From assembly GCA_937983035.1 (NCBI GenBank), contig CALKAN010000448.1, positions 1 through 14,428 of the forward strand: a stretch of 14,428 bases of DNA, in the 5' to 3' direction. How positions within the stretch are numbered: position 1 is the first letter of the stretch; every line of letters begins with the position of its first letter. A program made the position numbers and the translations under genes. The notes below the pieces were generated by a model that did no database searches, was not told the DNA's origin, and saw only the letters and a program-made list of their open reading frames with translations. The stretch is from an uncultured Paenibacillaceae bacterium (lineage in GTDB: Bacteria; Bacillota; Bacilli; Paenibacillales; CALAME01). This document shows positions 1 to 6,069 of the stretch, in pieces.

Positions 1-323
1 TTCGGATCTTCTGCTTTGGCAAACAGCGACAACATCAAATCTTTGACTGTCATGCCTAGCACGAGAACCATGCCGTAATCCCGATAGTACGGCAAAAACA
101 TGTCTTTCCCGACATGCATGGCCATGGCAGCTGCTACTTGCGTCGTTTCCTGGCCAATCCCGGATATGTGAAAATTCACTTTGCCGGCGCGCTGAAGCAG
201 CAGCGCCCTTTCATCGTATTTTCGCGCCAGCGTCATATATTTGTACATTTCAACTGCTTGTTCGTCGCTTAAGCCAACTTGACGGTGCGCCGGCTCGGAT
301 TGAGCGGCAACTCGATAATTCAT
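1..323 (-). CDS. bkdAA: 2-oxoisovalerate dehydrogenase E1 component, alpha subunit (N-terminal part, cut by window edge)
   Basis: Only the first 107 codons are in the window; the gene continues past base 1. The encoded N-terminus has the E1-alpha pattern: a helix around YKYMTLARKYDERALLLQRAG, then GQETTQVAAA and a LPYYRDYGMVL segment, as in thiamine-diphosphate E1-alpha subunits of branched-chain 2-oxoacid dehydrogenases. The family decarboxylates 2-oxo acids of Val, Leu and Ile and passes the acyl group to the lipoyl E2. Location directly downstream of a lipoamide dehydrogenase gene supports bkdAA over pdhA. An AGGAGG at 335-340 lies 8 bases before a GTG (324-326) and 11 bases before the adjoining in-frame ATG (321-323); either could be the start. 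The catalytic TPP-binding region lies outside the window, so substrate class is inferred. Confidence 0.85.
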   Translation of the reverse strand, partial: MNYRVAAQSEPAHRQVGLSDEQAVEMYKYMTLARKYDERALLLQRAGKVNFHISGIGQETTQVAAAMAMHVGKDMFLPYYRDYGMVLVLGMTVKDLMLSLFAKAEDP

Positions 324-406
324 CACGGAGAAAACCTCCTTTAAATTCATTAAAAACGAAGCACAAACTTATTACTTGGTCTTAATACTAACATCTATGC
401 CTAACT

Positions 407-435
407 ATTATAGCAATATGTCAATAAGATTCCAA
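407..435 (-). promoter_or_regulatory. Sigma-A-type promoter for bkdAA
   Basis: Read on the minus strand, TTGGAA (430-435) is followed after exactly 17 bases by a perfect TATAAT (407-412). This would give a leader of about 75 bases before the E1-alpha start. A TTGACA also occurs at this place, but it is only 6 bases from the TATAAT and cannot pair with it. The promoter lies in the 181-base gap between lpdV and bkdAA, so the E1/E2 genes may be transcribed independently of lpdV. Confidence 0.6.
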
Positions 436-504
436 TAGTTCATTTGGAGTCCGTTTCGAATCGAATTGCAGCTTGAATGATCGTTCCATCTCGAAAGCAA
501 GGCT

Positions 505-1950
505 CTATTTGGCCGATTCATCCGGCTTTGAGATCATCATCGAAGCTGCCGCCATCGCTTCAAACAAAGCCTCGGACAACGATGGATGCGGGTGAACGGC
601 TTGAGAAACTTCCCACGGCGTTGCGTCCAAAATTTGCGCCAGCGTTGCTTCTGAGATCATCTCCGTCACCTTCTCGCCGATCATGTGCACACCGAGAATA
701 TCTTGCGAAGCTTCGTCCGCCACGACTTTGACAAAACCGTCCGTCTCGCCGCTGACCCACGCCTTTCCGATCGCTCGAAACGGAATGACGGCCGTCTTTG
801 CTCGGTATCCTCGTTCTTTGGCTTGTTTCTCCGTCATCCCGACGGATGCAACCTCAGGCCGGGAATAGATGCAGCGAGGGATGAGCTCTGCACGCATCTC
901 TGCAACCGGCAAACCTAATGCATGTTCCACCGCCGCAATGCCTTCGCGCGCGGCTGCATGAGCCAGCTGCACGCCGCCGATGACATCGCCGACGGCATAT
1001 ATGTGTGATTCAGCGGTTTGGAAGTATCGGTTTACTTGAATGCGGCCGTTTTCGACTTCCACATCTGTGTTTTCCAAGCCGAGCTGATCGGTGTTTGGCG
1101 TTCTTCCGACACAAACCAGCACTTGATCCGCCGCCAGCGCAATTCTTTCGCCCTTGGATTCAGCCTCGATCTGAACGGCGTGATTTTCAATTTGCATCGT
1201 ATCCGGTTGAATTCGCGCGTCAGTCAACACGCGCACTCCTCTAACTTCCAACAGCCGCCTTAATTCCCTGGAAATTTGCTCATCTTCATTCGGCGCGAGC
1301 TGGGGCATCGCTTCCACGATCGTCACTTCGACGCCAAAATCGTTGAGCAAAGACGCCCACTCTATGCCGATGGCTCCGCCTCCAATGATCAGCATGGATT
1401 TCGGCAGCTTTTCCATCTGCATCGCTTGATCGCTGTTTAGTATGTATTGTCCGTCTGGTTCCAAACCGGGAATCACGGCCGGCTTTGAGCCGGAAGCAAT
1501 GATTAAATATTTCGGCAGCAGCGTCATGCCTTCCTCCTCATCTGTCTCCAATGCGACTGCCCCGCTTTGCGGCGAGAAGATCGACGGTCCCATCACTCGG
1601 CCGCGGCTGAAGTATATGTCGATGCGATGGCTTCGAATCAAGTTTTCAACCGCTTGATGCAGTTGATCTACGATCGCTTGTTTCCGCTTGATAACTTTTG
1701 AAAAATCAAACGTCAGCCCTTCAACTTGCATGCCGTATTCTTCGCTGTTTTTCATCGCATGATACAATTCCGCGCTTTTTAAATAAGCTTTGCTCGGAAT
1801 GCAGCCTTTGTGCAAGCATGTTCCCCCCAGTTGATCCTTCTCAACGATCGCTGCGGTCCGCCCTAATTGCGCTGCGCGCACAGCAGCCGTATATCCTCCG
1901 ATGCCTCCGCCGATAATTACAAAATCATACTGTTTCGTGTTCGTGCTCAT
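505..1950 (-). CDS. lpdV: Dihydrolipoamide dehydrogenase (E3) of branched-chain 2-oxoacid dehydrogenase complex
   Basis: A 481-residue class-I pyridine nucleotide-disulfide oxidoreductase. It reoxidises dihydrolipoyl groups on E2 with NAD+, using FAD. Visible features: N-terminal FAD dinucleotide fold GGGIGGYTAAVRAAQLG (residues 14-30), redox disulfide in GGTCLHKGCIPSK (Cys45 and Cys50), NAD-binding GGGAIGIEWASLL in the middle, a second FAD contact at AVGDVIGG, and the C-terminal HPHPSLSEA motif with the catalytic His. Length is usual for the family. I chose the ATG at 1948-1950 because a GGAGG sits 9 bases upstream and family proteins begin just before the FAD fold; nine more in-frame codons lie upstream. 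The adjacent E1-alpha gene indicates a role in Val/Leu/Ile oxidation rather than the pyruvate complex, though paralogue assignment rests on context. No T-tract terminator follows the stop. Confidence 0.93.
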   Translation of the reverse strand: MSTNTKQYDFVIIGGGIGGYTAAVRAAQLGRTAAIVEKDQLGGTCLHKGCIPSKAYLKSAELYHAMKNSEEYGMQVEGLTFDFSKVIKRKQAIVDQLHQAVENLIRSHRIDIYFSRGRVMGPSIFSPQSGAVALETDEEEGMTLLPKYLIIASGSKPAVIPGLEPDGQYILNSDQAMQMEKLPKSMLIIGGGAIGIEWASLLNDFGVEVTIVEAMPQLAPNEDEQISRELRRLLEVRGVRVLTDARIQPDTMQIENHAVQIEAESKGERIALAADQVLVCVGRTPNTDQLGLENTDVEVENGRIQVNRYFQTAESHIYAVGDVIGGVQLAHAAAREGIAAVEHALGLPVAEMRAELIPRCIYSRPEVASVGMTEKQAKERGYRAKTAVIPFRAIGKAWVSGETDGFVKVVADEASQDILGVHMIGEKVTEMISEATLAQILDATPWEVSQAVHPHPSLSEALFEAMAAASMMISKPDESAK

Positions 1951-1992
1951 ATGCTTAAACCTCCACAAATATCCCATCTGCTTTGCGATAAA

Positions 1993-2020
1993 TGCTGTTA
2001 ATGTAAAAATGACAACAGCA
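1993..2020. repeat. Inverted repeat in lpdV upstream region
   Basis: TGCTGTT (1993-1999) and AACAGCA (2014-2020) form a perfect 7-bp dyad with a 14-base AT-rich centre. It lies 43 bases upstream of the lpdV start, downstream of the candidate promoter, so it could be a repressor operator or a leader hairpin. There is no T-tract, so it is not a standard terminator. No known regulator is assigned. Confidence 0.4.
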
Positions 2021-2052
2021 AACGATCATTTTTTCCAGCTTGTTCTATCTCT

Positions 2053-2081
2053 ATTGTAACCTTACTCTTCTTCAAAAATAT
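2053..2081 (-). promoter_or_regulatory. Possible lpdV promoter (weak)
   Basis: On the minus strand TACAAT (2053-2058, one mismatch from the sigma-A -10) is preceded at 17 bases by ATATTT (2076-2081), a poor sigma-A -35 that resembles the ATATTT core of sigma-E -35 elements. The -10 region fits sigma-E poorly. I see no sigma-54 type GG/GC pair with correct spacing, the promoter type that drives the bkd operon in B. subtilis. The rest of the 1951-2205 gap is AT-rich and without genes. Confidence 0.3.
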
Positions 2082-2205
2082 AGAGAAAAATGAAAAAAAT
2101 CATAAACGGATATGGTTTTGCGATCGGACGTGGTGAAAGATTGACCCAATTAAGGTAAAATAGAGGAAGTCTAAGAAAAAATAAAGTTAGGAAGTGCCTC
2201 AAACG

Positions 2206-2496
2206 ATGAAACTGATCATTCAACGCATCATCGCCATCATATTGTTAGTCGTTCCCGGCATCCTTGCCGCATACGGAATCATTGCCATTCGAGACGTCAT
2301 CTTCGATTATATCGCACAAAGCGGGGAAGCTGCGCAAGCAGGAGAAGCGGTCACCGCTTCATTCCAGTGGCTGAAACTGCTTTGGGGCATCTTATGTTTC
2401 GCCATTGGGGCCGGATTTATTGGGGGATGGATCTACTTCCGGGACAAAAAGCGAAATTATGTCGCACCCCGTTTTCGCAAAAAACCGTCCAAATAA
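2206..2496 (+). CDS. DUF2627 family small membrane protein (YqzF-like)
   Basis: A 96-residue protein starting MKLIIQRIIAIILL, with two predicted membrane helices at about residues 4-27 and 57-78, a short soluble loop between them, and a very basic C-terminal tail (RDKKRNY...RFRKKPSK). This two-helix layout and N-terminus match the DUF2627 family, which includes B. subtilis YqzF beside the bkd cluster. Function is unknown. I chose the ATG at 2206 over the in-frame GTG at 2194: the GTG directly abuts the AGGA sequence and has no room for a ribosome binding site, while the ATG is about 12 bases from it, which is somewhat long. The gene is transcribed away from lpdV and converges with the glycosyltransferase operon. 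I see no convincing promoter; a TTGACC and a TAAAAT upstream are only 9 bases apart. Confidence 0.75.
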   Translation: MKLIIQRIIAIILLVVPGILAAYGIIAIRDVIFDYIAQSGEAAQAGEAVTASFQWLKLLWGILCFAIGAGFIGGWIYFRDKKRNYVAPRFRKKPSK

Positions 2497-2497
2497 T

Positions 2498-2532
2498 TCG
2501 ACCGCTGGGTCATACCCGGCCCCAGCGGTCGA
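2498..2532. terminator. Shared hairpin between convergent DUF2627 and glycosyltransferase genes
   Basis: A perfect 12-bp stem (2498-2509 with 2521-2532, arms TCGACCGCTGGG and CCCAGCGGTCGA) encloses an 11-base loop. It begins one base after the DUF2627 stop, and the stop codon of the minus-strand glycosyltransferase (2510-2512) is in the loop, so the last codons of that gene form one arm. The flanks are only modestly T-rich (TTCCTCTC on the plus side, AATTATTT on the minus side), so it is a plausible bidirectional terminator or transcript-end stabiliser rather than a canonical one. Confidence 0.6.
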
Positions 2533-3367
2533 TTCCTCTCAGCCATTGAATCTTTTCAATCGCTTCAGTCAGGGAGCGGTGTTCTGCATACCAGTGAAGC
2601 AAAATAAGCAAGAAAAGCAGCATCAGCTGAAACCAGACGGGGGCCGCCGCTGCCGCGCCGCAGCCCAGAGCGAAGCCGAGCAGATTGGCGCCGGCATCGC
2701 CGAGCATGCCTTGAGCCTTCACATCAAGCGAAAACAAAAACGCGGTCCCGATCATAAACGGCAGCAAAATCATCCACAACATCAGCGGTTTCCCGCTGCC
2801 TGGAACGCAAGCCGCGGCCAGGAGCACTGCCGCAAGCAGCCAAAATCCTTTCATCGCTCTTCCGGGCCTTACATCCAGCAAATTCATAAAATTCGACGAC
2901 AATGAAATTAACAACATATGCACGACCATCATCCACCACGAAGCATGCAAAAACAAAGAAGCACCGATCGCAGCAAGACCGATGCCCGCAGCCTTCAAAA
3001 ATCCTGTCGTCCACGTTCCATCGATGAGCCATGCTTTGACATGCCCGGTCAACCCTTTTGGCTCAGACCATCCGATCGTATCATCCAACCATCCTAACAT
3101 GAAAACGATGCTGTAACCTAGCAGCAAATACAGAAACAGTTCCCTTAGGTCAGCTCCCCAGCCAAACGCATGCAGCCAAGCTTGCTGCAACAAGCCGAAC
3201 AACAATGCCGTCATCCATAAATAAAGCCCGAATCCAACAGGGATCGGCTGCCCTTTATAATTCGGCTTCAACAGCTGGTGATCATATAAAAATTGACGCA
3301 CCTTTTGCCGCAGCCAATACGCCGTCACGGCATATATGATGACGAGCATGAGCATGATTACGGGCAT
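2510..3367 (-). CDS. MraY/WecA-like polyprenyl-phosphate glycosyltransferase (GT4 family)
   Basis: A strongly hydrophobic protein of about 285 residues with many membrane helices. It carries marks of the phospho-sugar transferase family that moves a sugar-1-phosphate from a UDP-sugar onto a polyprenyl phosphate: an Asp-Asp pair in GWLDDTIG (about residue 95), NFMNLLDVRPGRA (about 159-171), GDAGANLLGF (about 223-232) and a His-bearing cytoplasmic loop HWYAEHRSLTEAIE near the C-terminus. It is shorter than typical MraY or TagO, so it is a divergent branch; sugar and lipid are unknown. I prefer the ATG at 3365-3367, with a GGAG 5 bases upstream, over the in-frame ATG at 3380-3382, which lacks one. 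With this start it overlaps the stop of the upstream glycosyltransferase by 10 bases, indicating coupled translation. Confidence 0.78.
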   Translation of the reverse strand: MPVIMLMLVIIYAVTAYWLRQKVRQFLYDHQLLKPNYKGQPIPVGFGLYLWMTALLFGLLQQAWLHAFGWGADLRELFLYLLLGYSIVFMLGWLDDTIGWSEPKGLTGHVKAWLIDGTWTTGFLKAAGIGLAAIGASLFLHASWWMMVVHMLLISLSSNFMNLLDVRPGRAMKGFWLLAAVLLAAACVPGSGKPLMLWMILLPFMIGTAFLFSLDVKAQGMLGDAGANLLGFALGCGAAAAAPVWFQLMLLFLLILLHWYAEHRSLTEAIEKIQWLRGIDRWGRV

Positions 3368-4065
3368 GAAGGCTCCCGCCATTTCTTATATAGTGTGCCG
3401 GCCACGGCTGCCATTTGCTTGCCTCTGTGATAAAAGCCTCGCAAATCTCTCCCGGTTTCGCGATGTTGAAAAGGGACAGGCATCTCCATAATTCGATAGC
3501 CTTTCCGCACCGTATCAATCGTTAAACCGACCTCTACGCCAAACCCTCGCCCGGGACAGCCGATCTGTTCCATAATTTCACGGCGAAGCGCCCGCTGCCC
3601 GGACAACGGTGAAACCGCATGATATCCGCTCAACTTATGAATTCCGTATTTGGCCAGACGCTTGACCAAGCCAAATCCCGCTTTCTTGTTCGAAGGCGGA
3701 AGAACGGCGATGGTCATATCCGCCTTCCCTTCGGCAACCGGCTGAACTAGCCGAAAAGCATACACGGCGGTATCTTTCAAATCTGCATCCAAAAAGACGA
3801 GAATGTCGCCTTTCGCTTGCGCAGATCCGGCTGCCAGCGCCGCGCCTTTGCCTTTATTGTACGCATGCCGAATGATAATATCTGCATATAAAGAAGCAAT
3901 TTCGTATGTTTCGTCCCAACTGCCGTCATCAACGACGATAATTTCTAAACCGCTGATGCATCCAGGAAATCGATGAACCGGAACGCTCCTTAAACTTTGC
4001 AGCGTTTGATCGATTTGTCCTGCTTCATTCCACGCCGGAATAATGATAGAAACGGATGGCTTCAT
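3358..4065 (-). CDS. Family 2 glycosyltransferase
   Basis: A 235-residue soluble GT2 enzyme of the polyprenyl-phosphate sugar synthase type. Features: N-terminal VSIIIPAWNEAGQI (residues 5-18), nucleotide-sugar site VVDDGSWDET (44-53), KGKGAALAAG (71-80), metal-binding DAD in FLDADLKD (91-98), then GQRALRREIM and GFGVEVGLTIDTVRKGY. It has no membrane helices. The acceptor may be a polyprenyl phosphate or the product of the adjacent MraY-like enzyme; this is inference. The start is the ATG at 4063-4065, 9 bases after GGAGG; an ATG two codons earlier is only 3 bases from it. The open frame extends much further upstream through the MctB/SteB-like gene but that part is not family-like. Its 5' end overlaps the upstream gene by 41 bases. 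Confidence 0.85.
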   Translation of the reverse strand: MKPSVSIIIPAWNEAGQIDQTLQSLRSVPVHRFPGCISGLEIIVVDDGSWDETYEIASLYADIIIRHAYNKGKGAALAAGSAQAKGDILVFLDADLKDTAVYAFRLVQPVAEGKADMTIAVLPPSNKKAGFGLVKRLAKYGIHKLSGYHAVSPLSGQRALRREIMEQIGCPGRGFGVEVGLTIDTVRKGYRIMEMPVPFQHRETGRDLRGFYHRGKQMAAVAGTLYKKWREPSCP

Positions 4066-4624
4066 GGGCATGTTCCTCCGATAATTGATTGATAAAATGC
4101 ATAAATGCTTGTATGGACGGCGGCTGATCGAAAGCATGAACATGATCGTCAATATGAATGACACGCAACCCGCTGCTCGCTTTGCTCCAACGATTTGCTG
4201 AGACGGCCAATTGATCCCATATTTTGTCATCTGCTACGATAATAAAGTCGGGACATTGACTCTCACTGCACATTTCTTCATATGACAAAGGCAAGGCTGA
4301 GGGGGCTTTGCGCCAAGACGCACCGGCGGCTTCCAACATGAAAGGCAGCGTTTCCACTTCTTTTCCATTTCCGATCCAAACAACTTCTTTTCCTTTTAAC
4401 GCTGGATATTGACGCTGATGCATTTCGGTAAATGCACGGATCAAACGTTTATTCAATACATTTTGCTCAGCCTCTTCCTTGTACTTGTCCATCAGCATGG
4501 CCACGACTTTATCCTCTGCCTGCACGCTCCAATGTTGTCCCATGGTGCCCCCAATTAACAGACCGATGCCCAGAGCAAGAAAGATCGACACGAGTGTGGC
4601 AATATAATATTTGCTGGTGATCAT
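4025..4624 (-). CDS. MctB/SteB-like membrane-anchored protein (annotated in databases as copper transporter)
   Basis: A 199-residue protein with a short cytoplasmic start, one membrane helix (about residues 7-27, IATLVSIFLALGIGLLIGG) and a presumed extracellular part beginning with a charged helical stretch (residues 36-70), then alternating beta/alpha segments. This matches the MctB family, named for a mycobacterial copper-related protein, and the SteB proteins of actinobacteria encoded next to SteA and involved in cell separation. I see no obvious Cys/Met/His copper site, so a copper role is not supported. An AGGGG lies 10 bases before the ATG. It follows the SteA-like gene after 35 bases and overlaps the next gene by 41 bases, so it belongs to the four-gene operon. 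Confidence 0.75.
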   Translation of the reverse strand: MITSKYYIATLVSIFLALGIGLLIGGTMGQHWSVQAEDKVVAMLMDKYKEEAEQNVLNKRLIRAFTEMHQRQYPALKGKEVVWIGNGKEVETLPFMLEAAGASWRKAPSALPLSYEEMCSESQCPDFIIVADDKIWDQLAVSANRWSKASSGLRVIHIDDHVHAFDQPPSIQAFMHFINQLSEEHAHEAIRFYHYSGVE

Positions 4625-4659
4625 CGCGCGTCAACCCCTAATGTATTGAGATACGCCAA

Positions 4660-5808
4660 TCAAAACAGCGTCAATTTCAAATAAATCCAAATCGTATGAA
4701 CCATATGTCTGAATCCGGGATGAATCAGTGACAACACCGCGAGCGGAAATATCGCTGCTGCCGGCACGTATATCAGGCGATTCCATTGAAACCCGCGCTG
4801 ATACAATTTGCTGATTCCTTTCGCGTCGACAAGTTTTGGCCCCAGCTTCATGCGCACGAGCAGCGTGCTCCCCATTCCTCGGCGCCCTTTCTCCAGAAAA
4901 TCAATCATATGCGTATGCGTGCCGACGGCAACGATCAACTCAGCATTGCTTTCATAAGCGAGAAGCATGGCCAGATCTTCGCTTGTGCCCGCTGCTGGAA
5001 CGGTGCAGGCAGCAAGGCCGAGTGATTCCACCCGCTTCAAACCGGGCGCTTCGCCGTTAAGAAATGCATGAACGACAATTTCAGCGCCGCATGTCAAAGC
5101 TTCATCTGAAACACTGTCCATGTCCCCGACGATCAAGGAAGGCTTGTAATTGAATTCCAACAGAGCATCCGCGCCGCCGTCGACGCCGATTAAAACAGGC
5201 TGAAAATATTCAATGTAAGGTTTTAGTGCTTCTAAATCTTCCTTGTAGCCGCTGCCTCTGACGACAATAACGACATGACGCCCTTCCATCGGCACGTTCA
5301 AGTTCGGGATTTGAAGCGGTCGTAAAATTTCATGTTTTTCTTTTTCGGCATAATGCAGCGTATTGTCAATAAAACGGCTTAATTGAAACGGCAAATTTCG
5401 TTTCGATTCGTTGGCAGTCTGCTGCCAGTCATCGATCGTAAAAGGTTCGCACGGGATCGGAGGGTGCCCTGATGCATAGATCGCATGTTCTCTAATTTCG
5501 ACGAAGGAACAGTTTGGGATGCATTCGAACTTGTCATTGGATATTTGGTACAGAGGAATCCCTGCCTGCAGCAGAAGCAGCGGACCTCTGTTAGGATACT
5601 TTCCGCTCATGAACGGTTCAGCATTAATGACCGCTTTTGCTTTCTTTTCCATTAAGCTGACCGCTGCCATTTCATCCAGATCTCGATGACGAAGAAGAAA
5701 AATTTGCTTGATCGGCGCATTCAACAGCAGCTCTTTCGTGCTGTCTCCTTTCATCAAGCGGCCGCAAATTTCGTTTTTTCGCGCATTCCGTTGATAATAA
5801 ACCACCAT
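4660..5808 (-). CDS. steA: SteA-like putative cytokinetic-ring protein (TPK-like domain plus C-terminal membrane segment)
   Basis: A 382-residue protein. The N-terminal half contains an uncharacterised alpha/beta domain; the centre carries a thiamine-pyrophosphokinase-like core with GVDGGADALLEF (about 208-219) and VGDMDSVSDEAL (about 227-238), followed by a GTSEDLAMLLA segment; the C-terminus has a hydrophobic helix (about 344-363) and a short amphipathic tail. This architecture matches SteA, known from Corynebacterium as a division-site protein acting with SteB in cell separation. The TPK-like fold does not imply thiamine kinase activity. I chose the ATG at 5806-5808: AGGGG lies 6 bases upstream, whereas the ATG two codons earlier abuts it. 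The gene heads an operon and is divergent from spo0A. Role in this organism is inferred from homology and context only. Confidence 0.8.
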   Translation of the reverse strand: MVVYYQRNARKNEICGRLMKGDSTKELLLNAPIKQIFLLRHRDLDEMAAVSLMEKKAKAVINAEPFMSGKYPNRGPLLLLQAGIPLYQISNDKFECIPNCSFVEIREHAIYASGHPPIPCEPFTIDDWQQTANESKRNLPFQLSRFIDNTLHYAEKEKHEILRPLQIPNLNVPMEGRHVVIVVRGSGYKEDLEALKPYIEYFQPVLIGVDGGADALLEFNYKPSLIVGDMDSVSDEALTCGAEIVVHAFLNGEAPGLKRVESLGLAACTVPAAGTSEDLAMLLAYESNAELIVAVGTHTHMIDFLEKGRRGMGSTLLVRMKLGPKLVDAKGISKLYQRGFQWNRLIYVPAAAIFPLAVLSLIHPGFRHMVHTIWIYLKLTLF

Positions 5809-5834
5809 TCGCATCCCCTAGAACCTTTTTGATT

Positions 5835-5864
5835 TATTATGAAACTTTTTCACATAAGATATGC
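5835..5864 (-). promoter_or_regulatory. Candidate sigma-G-like (forespore) promoter for the steA operon
   Basis: On the minus strand GCATA (5860-5864) and CATAATA (5835-5841) are separated by 18 bases. They match the B. subtilis sigma-G pattern as I recall it (-35 gYATR, -10 CATnHTA, gap 17-18). The -10 ends 26 bases before the chosen steA ATG, leaving room for a short leader and the AGGGG site. The region is AT-rich, so a chance match is possible, and I found no good sigma-A promoter for steA. Confidence 0.35.
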
Positions 5865-5931
5865 AGCAATCTGTAAAGCAGAGGATGATGACACAAACGA
5901 TGCGTTAGGCAATTAGTCCTTTAAATGGACG

Positions 5932-5947
5932 ATCAACCGCAGTTGAT
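5932..5947. repeat. Perfect palindrome between steA and spo0A
   Basis: ATCAAC and GTTGAT form a perfect 6-bp inverted repeat around a CGCA centre. It lies 34 bases upstream of the first 0A box and about 120 bases upstream of steA, so it could be an operator for either gene. It does not resemble an 0A box, and no T-tract follows on either strand. Confidence 0.4.
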
Positions 5948-5981
5948 TAGGAATCGATGACTAAAAATTCCAAAAAAAATT

Positions 5982-5988
5982 TTCGACA
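5982..5988 (-). promoter_or_regulatory. 0A box (Spo0A binding site), upstream copy
   Basis: TTCGACA on the plus strand is the exact reverse complement of the TGTCGAA 0A-box consensus. It ends immediately before the -35 element of the sigma-H promoter, a position compatible with autoregulation by Spo0A~P, as is known for spo0A in B. subtilis. Confidence 0.65.
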
Positions 5989-6017
5989 GAAGGAATTCCA
6001 TTTTATGTGTCGAATTT
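5989..6017 (+). promoter_or_regulatory. Sigma-H promoter of spo0A
   Basis: GAAGGAATT (5989-5997) is a full match to the sigma-H -35 pattern RnAGGAwWW. After 11 bases, GTCGAATTT (6009-6017) is a full match to the -10 pattern RnnGAATww. Transcription would begin near 6024, giving a leader of about 45 bases to the spo0A GTG. This corresponds to the sporulation promoter (Ps) of B. subtilis spo0A. I could not identify a convincing vegetative sigma-A promoter upstream. Confidence 0.8.
6008..6014 (+). promoter_or_regulatory. 0A box overlapping the sigma-H -10 element
   Basis: TGTCGAA, an exact 0A-box consensus, is superimposed on the -10 of the sigma-H promoter. It faces the upstream 0A box (5982-5988), with 19 bases between them and centres 26 bases apart. 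A box on the -10 would be expected to block or tune initiation, the other to activate; this is inference. Confidence 0.65.
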
Positions 6018-6069
6018 CAGTTATGCAGTGAAAAACGCTTCGCGCACATTTAGTTAAGGAGGATATATT

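Noticed and set aside
393..428. TTGACA near TATAAT upstream of bkdAA as a consensus promoter pair
   Set aside because: TTGACA is only 6 bases from TATAAT and has no good -10 at 16-18 bases; TTGGAA at 17 bases is the better -35.
2140..2165. TTGACC and TAAAAT upstream of the DUF2627 gene as a promoter
   Set aside because: The spacing is 9 bases, incompatible with sigma-A recognition.
2405..2905. 166-codon plus-strand open frame overlapping the DUF2627 end and the MraY-like gene
   Set aside because: Composition is rich in Arg, Gln, His and Pro with no domain, opposite a well supported membrane enzyme; a shadow frame.
5916..5930. GTCCTTTAAATGGAC partial palindrome in the steA-spo0A region
   Set aside because: Only 4-bp arms with an asymmetric centre; too weak alone, although it neighbours the perfect palindrome at 5932-5947.
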